Of a stretch of 5,869 bases of DNA, positions 1-4,828 are shown piece after piece. Numbering within the stretch: the first letter of the stretch is position 1; the number at the start of each line of letters is the position of its first letter. The notes under the pieces are model-generated. The model saw only the letters and a list, made by a program, of their open reading frames with translations. It did not search any database and was not told the origin of the DNA. This stretch comes from Verrucomicrobiota bacterium (GTDB lineage: Bacteria > Verrucomicrobiota > Kiritimatiellia > Kiritimatiellales > Pontiellaceae): positions 1 to 5,869 of the forward strand of contig DOEU01000029.1 in assembly GCA_003532555.1 (NCBI GenBank), read 5' to 3'. A program made the translations under genes and the position numbers.

Positions 1-477
1 CGCCATCCGATTACACAGCTCTTCAAGCACCTCCTCCGGCGTACTCCCCTTCAAAGGAACCATCATTAACTCCGGCGAGCTATACCGGTCGATACCCGTC
101 TTACGCACCTCATTCATCTGGCGCGTTACACGACCCCGTACCACTACTTTCGTTGGATCATATAAAAAGCGGGTACAGTTATTACATCGCATCAATTGTT
201 CTGCCTTTACCACCGATTGAATCAAACTCTTCGTCAAACCCATTCCACAGCCTGCACAATTGCCATTAACCACAGGCACCACAGCTTCCGGATTCTTCTG
301 AAGTAACCTATTAATATGAGTCTTTACCGCCGGGGTTAAATCTGAACTCAAGGCCTGAATCGACTTTTCCAACTCCTCCAACCGAGCATTCGGCATCGAC
401 ACTTTTTTCTGTATTTTTGCCGATACTAACTCCTGCAACTGGATTAATTGATTAATTATACTGTGCGCATTATTCAT
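1..477 (-). CDS. C4-type zinc-ribbon protein leading into a PTS EIIA-like domain (3' part cut by window edge)
   Basis: The first 159 residues are visible and the frame is still open at the left edge. Residues 1-62 are rich in L, Q, E and K and look helical, possibly a short coiled coil. Residues 74-101 form a four-cysteine ribbon, C74-x2-C77 and C98-x2-C101, followed by RFLYDP. That matches the zf-RING_7 type of C4 zinc ribbon, whose usual form ends C-x2-C-x-R-x-LY. From about residue 131 the text (YSSPELMMVPLKGSTPEEVL) resembles the first strand and helix of a fructose/mannitol-type PTS EIIA domain, as in PtsN. The phosphorylated histidine would lie outside the window, so the second domain is inferred. 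An AGGGA ribosome site at 485-489 sits 7 bases before the ATG, which supports this start. The gene lies 71 bases after coaX. A plausible role is regulatory phosphorelay or nucleic-acid contact, but the function is unknown. Confidence 0.8.
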   Translation of the reverse strand, partial: MNNAHSIINQLIQLQELVSAKIQKKVSMPNARLEELEKSIQALSSDLTPAVKTHINRLLQKNPEAVVPVVNGNCAGCGMGLTKSLIQSVVKAEQLMRCNNCTRFLYDPTKVVVRGRVTRQMNEVRKTGIDRYSSPELMMVPLKGSTPEEVLEELCNRMA

Positions 478-548
478 TATATCATCCCTGTTCAAAATAA
501 GCTAACACCCACCCCAAAAATAGAAAGCGGATTCAATGACTTCTATCC

Positions 549-1289
549 TCAAGACGCATTCAAATCAGCAATACGTCCCAACCCTAACAAAGTTAAATAC
601 TTCTCCAAGCGCATCTCAATGCCCGCTTCTTTCAGTACCCAAGCCGCATGCCCACCCGTTGCGCAAACCGACAGCCGCTGCACCCCCAACTCCGCCTTGA
701 TCTCATCTAACACCTCTCGCACCATACCCCGATAGCCCCGCTCCGCTCCAATGCGCATTGCCTGTTCAGTGCTCCGCCCAATCGCCGCCTTCGACCGAAT
801 CGGCTCTAACGCCGGCAACAAAGCTGTTTTTTCTGCCAAATAATCAAACATCAGCGGTAAGCCCGGACAAATCACACCTCCAACATAGCCTCGATTCCGC
901 GTCACCACATCAAATGTCAATGCAGTACCAAAATCGCATACCACCGCCGGCAGCCCAAACCAATGCGCCACCGCCGCTGCGTTTGCCAAGCGATCAGCGC
1001 CAATCTCTTCCGGTTTTGGATAATCAATCCCCACTCCCAGCTCACACCCATGATCCACCCATAGCACCTCACTCACGCCCGCAGTCTTCAACAACTGCTT
1101 CCAATGAACCTGAACCCTCGGCACCACCGAAGCCATAACCACCCGCCCTGGCTTCACCATCTCCAACCACTCCAAGACCGACTCCGAATTCGACCCATCC
1201 GAAGTCGTAGACACCACTCGGCTAACACGCTGACGAACATAGCAACCCATCGCCGTACTCGTATTGCCAATATCAATTACCCCAACCAT
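549..1289 (-). CDS. coaX: Type III pantothenate kinase (CoaX)
   Basis: CoaX phosphorylates pantothenate with ATP, the first step of coenzyme A synthesis, in the cytoplasm. The ASKHA-fold signatures of the type III family are visible. IDIGNTS at residues 5-11 is the phosphate-1 loop with D6. GADR is at 97-100. CDFGTALT at 118-125 holds the catalytic-type D119. A GG...PG stretch lies at 137-143, and ATGGHA follows near the C-terminus. Type III enzymes are generally not feedback-inhibited by CoA and need a monovalent cation; this is family knowledge. At 246 residues the length is normal. I chose the ATG at 1289 because it puts the first Asp at position 6, as in most CoaX proteins, and a GGAG lies 10 bases upstream. 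An in-frame ATG at 1298 has that GGAG only one base away, so it is less likely. The gene follows nadC after 38 bases, very probably in the same transcript. In IGRST the usual Asn is Ser, a mild variation. Confidence 0.95.
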   Translation of the reverse strand: MVGVIDIGNTSTAMGCYVRQRVSRVVSTTSDGSNSESVLEWLEMVKPGRVVMASVVPRVQVHWKQLLKTAGVSEVLWVDHGCELGVGIDYPKPEEIGADRLANAAAVAHWFGLPAVVCDFGTALTFDVVTRNRGYVGGVICPGLPLMFDYLAEKTALLPALEPIRSKAAIGRSTEQAMRIGAERGYRGMVREVLDEIKAELGVQRLSVCATGGHAAWVLKEAGIEMRLEKYLTLLGLGRIADLNAS

Positions 1290-1327
1290 CGATTCCATAC
1301 TCCATACAAAAAAATTCCCTAAGCAAG

Positions 1328-2185
1328 CTATCCTCTATGCGAGAGAATGGCATCCTCCACATCCAATCCTAAATCAATAGATCCCGCCGAATGCGTCAGT
1401 GCCCCTACTGAAACAGCATCTACGCCCGTCGCCGCCACCGCTTGAATCGTCGAAAGTGTAATCCCGCCCGAAGCCTCCGTTCGACAAATCCCTCGGCACA
1501 TCTCAACCCCCAGCCTTAGCTGCTGTGGCTCCATATTATCAAGCAACACCCAATCCGGTCGTGCATCCAACACCTCCCGCAACTGATCGAGAGTATCTAC
1601 CTCAACTTCGATCTTCAAACGAGGAAAGCGCGCCCGCGCCGTTTGCACCGCATCCACAATCGAACCCCTGCCCCACAATGCCAAATGATTATCCTTAATC
1701 ATCACCGCATCATATAGCCCCATGCGATGATTCACTCCTCCGCCACACACCACCGCCGCTTTTTCAAGTGCCCGCCAGCCCGGCGTTGTCTTGCGCGTAT
1801 CCAGTAACACCAACTCAGGTCGATTCGCCGTTCGCACATACGCCCGCGTAAGCGTCGCGATCCCAGATAATCGCTGAGCAAAATTTAGAGCCGTCCGCTC
1901 CGCCGTCAAAATTGACGCTGCTTGACCTGAAACCTTCAACAACCCATCGCCCGCTGTTGCATTCGAGCCATCCGGCAATATCACCTCAACTGACAACGAA
2001 TCATCCACTGCCCGAAACACCGCCGATGCCACCGCCATGCCCGCAACGCAACAATCCACCCGAGTGCGTATCTGCGCCGACCCAATTGCATCCGAAGCCA
2101 ACGCCGCACAAGTTGCATCTAACCCCTCTGGGCCTAAATCTTCTATCAAAGCTCGCTCGATTAAATCGTTTATATCCGCATCCAT
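1328..2185 (-). CDS. nadC: Nicotinate-nucleotide pyrophosphorylase (carboxylating), quinolinate phosphoribosyltransferase
   Basis: NadC converts quinolinate and PRPP to nicotinate mononucleotide, CO2 and pyrophosphate, the step where de novo NAD synthesis joins the shared pathway. The 285-residue length is typical. The N-terminal open-face sandwich domain covers roughly residues 1-110 and the alpha/beta barrel follows. Conserved blocks are all present: ERTALNFAQRLSGIAT (96-111, with R97 and R105), LDTRKTTPGWR (128-138, with R131 and K132), NHRMGL and MIKDNH (R154, K164), EVEV (193-196), LLDNM (214-218), EASGGI (237-242) and SVGALTHS (259-266). Together these supply the quinolinate- and PRPP-binding residues of the family. 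No strong ribosome site is seen before the ATG at 2185; the likely -10 lies so close that the message may be leaderless. coaX follows, making a small cofactor operon. The aspartate oxidase and quinolinate synthase partners (nadB, nadA) are not in the window. Confidence 0.97.
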   Translation of the reverse strand: MDADINDLIERALIEDLGPEGLDATCAALASDAIGSAQIRTRVDCCVAGMAVASAVFRAVDDSLSVEVILPDGSNATAGDGLLKVSGQAASILTAERTALNFAQRLSGIATLTRAYVRTANRPELVLLDTRKTTPGWRALEKAAVVCGGGVNHRMGLYDAVMIKDNHLALWGRGSIVDAVQTARARFPRLKIEVEVDTLDQLREVLDARPDWVLLDNMEPQQLRLGVEMCRGICRTEASGGITLSTIQAVAATGVDAVSVGALTHSAGSIDLGLDVEDAILSHRG

Positions 2186-2220
2186 TCGTCTACTCTACGC
2201 AACCAACCCCAAAACCTCAA
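2186..2220 (-). promoter_or_regulatory. Possible nadC promoter, perhaps giving a leaderless message
   Basis: On the minus strand, TTGAGG at 2220-2215 (four of six bases match TTGACA) is followed, after 17 bases, by TAGAGT at 2197-2192 (four of six match TATAAT). Initiation about seven bases further on would fall at the nadC ATG itself. The terminator of ahpC ends just upstream, so nadC needs a promoter in this short gap or depends on read-through. The matches are modest and this is a guess from pattern and position. Confidence 0.3.
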
Positions 2221-2225
2221 ACCCG

Positions 2226-2257
2226 AAAAAAAGGCGCGCTCGCTAAGCACGCCTTTT
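2226..2257 (-). terminator. Rho-independent terminator of ahpC
   Basis: Read on the minus strand, AAAAGGCGTGC (2257-2247) pairs with GCGCGCCTTTT (2239-2229) around the 7-base loop TTAGCGA, and the T run continues to seven in total (2232-2226). The only non-Watson-Crick pair is a G-U wobble on this strand; on the plus strand the same position would be a C-A mismatch. The minus strand is therefore the favoured direction, matching ahpC, whose stop codon is about 53 bases upstream. Confidence 0.85.
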
Positions 2258-2309
2258 GGTTGTCTGCAATGAATCCTATTCTATCGGAATATCTAAGTAT
2301 CGAAAATCG

Positions 2310-2873
2310 TTAAATCTTACCCACCAGATCGAGACCGGGCGTGAGCGTATCGCCTCCGGGGGTCCAGTTGGCAGGACACACTTGATCGCCATGCTCGCGA
2401 ACAAAACAAGCGGCTTCTAACTTCCGTAGCGACTCAGCGGCACTACGGCCGATTCCAAGATCATGCACTTCAGCTGTTTTCAATACCCCGTCGGGGTCGA
2501 TGATGAAAGTACCGCGTAAAGCGAGACCTTCTTCCTCAATGTAGACATCAAACAGTTTACTGACTTCACCGGTTGGATCGGCGCCCATGGGGTAAGCTAC
2601 ATTCCCAATGGCATCAGAATGATCGTGCCACGCTTTGTGCACAAACGGTGTGTCGGTACTGACGCTGATGATTTCGGCACCAAGGGCTTGAAACTTGTCA
2701 TATATTTTCGCGGCATCTTCGAGTTCAGTAGGACAGACAAAAGTGAAATCGGCAGGATAAAAAAGTAGAACTACCCATTTTCCTCTATAATCTGATAACT
2801 TGATATCAACGATTTCATCATTGTGATATGCCGCCATTGTAAATTCCGTTACTTCTCTTCCAATTTTAACCAT
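2310..2873 (-). CDS. ahpC: Alkyl hydroperoxide reductase subunit C, typical 2-Cys peroxiredoxin
   Basis: AhpC is a cytoplasmic thiol peroxidase that reduces hydrogen peroxide, organic peroxides and peroxynitrite. The 187 residues equal the length of E. coli AhpC and end in the same LDLVGKI. The active-site block FYPADFTFVCPTE gives P40, T44 and the peroxidatic C47, with R120 as the conserved arginine. VCPANW supplies the resolving C166, expected to form a disulfide with C47 of the partner subunit. I see no GGLG insertion or C-terminal YF motif, so it fits the peroxide-resistant type. An extra cysteine, C156, lies ten residues before C166. AGGAG at 2881-2885, 7 bases before the ATG, is a strong ribosome site. 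The gene stands alone between a probable promoter and a good terminator. The reductase AhpF is absent here, so electrons may come from a distant AhpF, AhpD or thioredoxin. Confidence 0.97.
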   Translation of the reverse strand: MVKIGREVTEFTMAAYHNDEIVDIKLSDYRGKWVVLLFYPADFTFVCPTELEDAAKIYDKFQALGAEIISVSTDTPFVHKAWHDHSDAIGNVAYPMGADPTGEVSKLFDVYIEEEGLALRGTFIIDPDGVLKTAEVHDLGIGRSAAESLRKLEAACFVREHGDQVCPANWTPGGDTLTPGLDLVGKI

Positions 2874-2911
2874 CTGTTGTCTCCTATTGCTAATGTTTCC
2901 TTAAAAAAATA

Positions 2912-2939
2912 AATGTACTTGAAAATAGTCGCATGTAAA
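2912..2939 (-). promoter_or_regulatory. Likely ahpC promoter
   Basis: On the minus strand TTTACA (2939-2934, five of six bases match the -35 consensus) is followed after 16 bases by TACATT (2917-2912, four of six match the -10). It lies in AT-rich sequence between mutM and ahpC and would give a leader of roughly 30 bases that includes the AGGAG ribosome site. Peroxide-responsive control by OxyR or PerR is common for ahpC, but I could not recognise either operator. Confidence 0.45.
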
Positions 2940-2943
2940 TCGG

Positions 2944-2962
2944 AATGCTTGCAGAAATGCTT
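2944..2962. repeat. Two 7-base direct repeats upstream of the ahpC promoter
   Basis: AATGCTT occurs at 2944-2950 and again at 2956-2962, twelve bases apart, between the mutM stop codon and the putative -35 of ahpC. The position suits an activator site, but the repeat is short and could be chance. Confidence 0.3.
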
Positions 2963-3787
2963 CTAAAATGAGTCGAGACGCTGGCACGCAGGACAGAGTG
3001 TAGTTCCGCGTTGGGCGACGACAATTTTAATCAGGGGGGTTTTGCAGCGGCAGCACGGAAGCCCACGGCGCCCGTAGGCTTTGACGCGTTGACGGTGGTG
3101 ACCGGATTCACCGTCCATATCGCGGTAGTTAGTCTGCCCCTTCCCAAGCGAAGTCCCGCGGTTTTGAACGCCGATACGAAGAACGTAACGGATGGCCCGA
3201 TAGAGGGTTTTGCGCTCTTGAGATGACAAGGAACTGGAACTGCGTTGGGGGTGTATGGCGGTTTTCCAGAGAGCTTCGTCGGCATAGATATTCCCAATGC
3301 CAGCGATGAGGGCTTGATCGAGCAAAAGCGGTTTAATGGCACGTTTACGGTTGGTGAGAATAGATTCGAAATAGTCCGCGGTAAAAGAGGTGGAGAGCGC
3401 ATCCGGACCTAGTTTGCCAAGAATCTCCTGCGGATCATCAACCAACTTCCAGCGACCAAACTTTCGGGTGTCACGAAAATAGAGCTTCATGCCACTACTT
3501 AATAAAATCTCACCGCGATCAAATTTACTACGGCGTTTGGAAAAACTGCCTGCCATACGCAGATGCACCATCCAGTGCTGTCCGGAACTGAGTTCTATAT
3601 GAATCCATTTACCGGTGCGTCCGACGGTCTTAATTTTGGTTCCACAAATCGCTTGGGTAAAGGCGGCGGGAGTGAGGGGCTCGACCATACGAGGCCAGTC
3701 GATCCGAACGGCTAAAATTTCACGCCCTTCAACTCCGCGCTCGCGCAGCTGGCGGGCTATAGTTTCCACTTCGGGGAGTTCAGGCAT
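2963..3787 (-). CDS. mutM: Formamidopyrimidine-DNA glycosylase (Fpg/MutM)
   Basis: MutM removes 8-oxoguanine and formamidopyrimidines from DNA and cuts the strand by beta,delta-elimination. The ATG at 3787 gives MPELPEVETI, so Pro2 becomes the catalytic N-terminal imine-forming residue and Glu3 the general acid. This is why I reject an in-frame start 30 bases upstream. Other hallmarks, numbered from Met1, are K60 in GRTGKW, void-filling M78 (LRMAG), R108 and F110 (DTRKFG), N166 in GIGNIYADE, and the C-terminal zinc finger with C245, C248, C265 and C268 followed by Q269. R260 in the finger hairpin is kept. All key residues are present in 274 residues, close to the E. coli length of 269. The start overlaps the end of mvaD by 8 bases (ATGCCTGA), with only a weak GGAA ribosome site, which suggests translational coupling. 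ahpC follows after an 89-base gap. Confidence 0.97.
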   Translation of the reverse strand: MPELPEVETIARQLRERGVEGREILAVRIDWPRMVEPLTPAAFTQAICGTKIKTVGRTGKWIHIELSSGQHWMVHLRMAGSFSKRRSKFDRGEILLSSGMKLYFRDTRKFGRWKLVDDPQEILGKLGPDALSTSFTADYFESILTNRKRAIKPLLLDQALIAGIGNIYADEALWKTAIHPQRSSSSLSSQERKTLYRAIRYVLRIGVQNRGTSLGKGQTNYRDMDGESGHHRQRVKAYGRRGLPCCRCKTPLIKIVVAQRGTTLCPACQRLDSF

Positions 3788-4787
3788 GGGAGGTTCCAAA
3801 CGGATCGATGATTTCAAGGGCGGGAAAGGCGTTTTCGACTTCGGTGGTATTTGCGGCTTGGAAAAGAAGCTTCACGTTTGGGCCTGCGTCGATGGTGAGA
3901 TAGACGGGTAGCCCCTCCGCACGTAGCTGTTGAACGCGGCCGATCTGCGTTCGGGTCTGAGGTAAAAAATAATCCAAAGGGGGAATGGCTTCGCGCATGG
4001 TGGCATGCATTTCGAGGGCGTTGGCTTCGGCGGTGGCACCGAACGTTTCAAAATCACGATGCTTGATGGCGCGCTTTAGAACTCCAAAATCGATGGCGGC
4101 GCGGGCAGGCCAGTCAGCATAGCGAGGCGAGGTCTCAACGGTGCGTTGCATACCTGCACGAGATCCGACGGGCTTTTCGGCATCAGTGAGCGTGAGGATG
4201 CCAATACGAAAATCAGACCACTTTGTATCGATCGCTTCAGCAAACGAGTCTCTACCGTCGTCGCGCTCTCCACGATGCCAACATGCAAACCCATTGAAAA
4301 GAGAGCGCGAAGCACTGCCGCTACCCAGACGGGCTAACATGGAGAGTAGTTGGCGGGGGAGATCCCATCCGGCAAGATCATTGAGAGCGAGCACGAGAGC
4401 GGCATAGCCGGAGGCACTGGAGGCGAGACCGGCAGCAGTGGGAATGGTGTTTTCGGTAATCACTTCAAATCCAGGTGCCCGGCAGGGCTCACGGAACAGA
4501 TCGAGAAAGGTACTGAGCCGGTGGGCAAAAGGTGTGGTGGGGTCGACGGGTTCGCCATTAAGGATAAATTGGTCACTGGGCAAGCGCCGAATCTGGGTAC
4601 GGGTGCCTTTCGTACCGAGTGAAATGGAGAGACTGCTATTCAGTGGTAAATTGAGGTTTGAATCTCGTTTTCCCCAATATTTACATAGCGCAATGTTGCT
4701 CGGAGCCACGCCGTATCCTTTCTCATATGCCCCGTGCGAAGCAACGGTGAGGATCTTTTTCACAAATTGATGTTGTATCTCAGACAT
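3780..4787 (-). CDS. mvaD: Diphosphomevalonate decarboxylase
   Basis: This GHMP-superfamily enzyme uses ATP to convert mevalonate diphosphate to isopentenyl diphosphate, the last step of the classical mevalonate pathway. Numbered from the ATG at 4787 (335 residues), KYWGK at 36-40 follows APSNIALC. GLASSAS at 120-126 is the GHMP phosphate-binding loop. SGSASR at 156-161 carries the arginine equivalent to yeast R158. IDAGPN holds D300, equivalent to the catalytic D302 of yeast. Keeping that Asp argues against mevalonate-3-kinase. A monophosphate or bisphosphomevalonate decarboxylase cannot be excluded by eye, although the KYWGK block favours the classical enzyme. GAGGAG lies 4 bases before this ATG. 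An upstream in-frame TTG at 4799 would place that ribosome site inside the gene, so I reject it. mutM overlaps the 3' end. No other mevalonate-pathway gene is in the window. Confidence 0.94.
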   Translation of the reverse strand: MSEIQHQFVKKILTVASHGAYEKGYGVAPSNIALCKYWGKRDSNLNLPLNSSLSISLGTKGTRTQIRRLPSDQFILNGEPVDPTTPFAHRLSTFLDLFREPCRAPGFEVITENTIPTAAGLASSASGYAALVLALNDLAGWDLPRQLLSMLARLGSGSASRSLFNGFACWHRGERDDGRDSFAEAIDTKWSDFRIGILTLTDAEKPVGSRAGMQRTVETSPRYADWPARAAIDFGVLKRAIKHRDFETFGATAEANALEMHATMREAIPPLDYFLPQTRTQIGRVQQLRAEGLPVYLTIDAGPNVKLLFQAANTTEVENAFPALEIIDPFGTSHA

Positions 4788-4828
4788 AGTTCTCCTCAAA
4801 CTGATGCTTCATATACCTACTCTTACGA
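4788..4828. promoter_or_regulatory. 41-base divergent intergenic region between mvaD and the carboxypeptidase gene
   Basis: This gap separates two divergent start codons and must hold, or lie next to, promoters for both directions. AT-rich CATATACC near 4810-4817 could contribute a -10 in either direction, but no good -35 partner is seen. On the plus strand there is no purine-rich ribosome site before the ATG at 4829. The promoters probably extend into the opposing coding regions. Confidence 0.4.
4791..4797 (-). promoter_or_regulatory. Ribosome binding site fixing the mvaD start
   Basis: The minus strand reads GAGGAGA, ending 3 to 4 bases before the ATG at 4787. It sits between that ATG and the upstream in-frame TTG at 4799, which decides in favour of the ATG. 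Confidence 0.75.

Noticed and set aside
448..735. Plus-strand open frame spanning the gap between the zinc-ribbon gene and coaX
   Set aside because: Most of it is antisense to coaX and it has no recognisable domain; the gap itself is explained by the ribosome site and leader of the zinc-ribbon gene.
758..1322. Plus-strand open frames rich in Pro, His, Gln and Ser opposite coaX (758-1138 and 1104-1322)
   Set aside because: They lie antisense to coaX, which has all family motifs, and their composition is what C-rich antisense sequence gives. No ribosome site or family resemblance.
2186..2309. Replication origin at the skew switch
   Set aside because: No TTATCCACA-like DnaA boxes or repeated motifs are visible in this 124-base gap, and no dnaA or dnaN gene is near; the gap is explained by a terminator and a possible promoter. 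The skew change itself is kept as a finding.
3031..3402. Alternative minus-strand frame inside mutM
   Set aside because: It is a shadow in another frame of an intact mutM with conserved active site and zinc finger.
3788..3817. Upstream in-frame start for mutM adding ten residues
   Set aside because: MutM needs Pro as the second residue for catalysis after Met removal; only the ATG at 3787 provides this.
4788..4799. Upstream TTG start for mvaD adding four residues
   Set aside because: The GAGGAG ribosome site lies between this TTG and the ATG at 4787, so the ATG is the better start.
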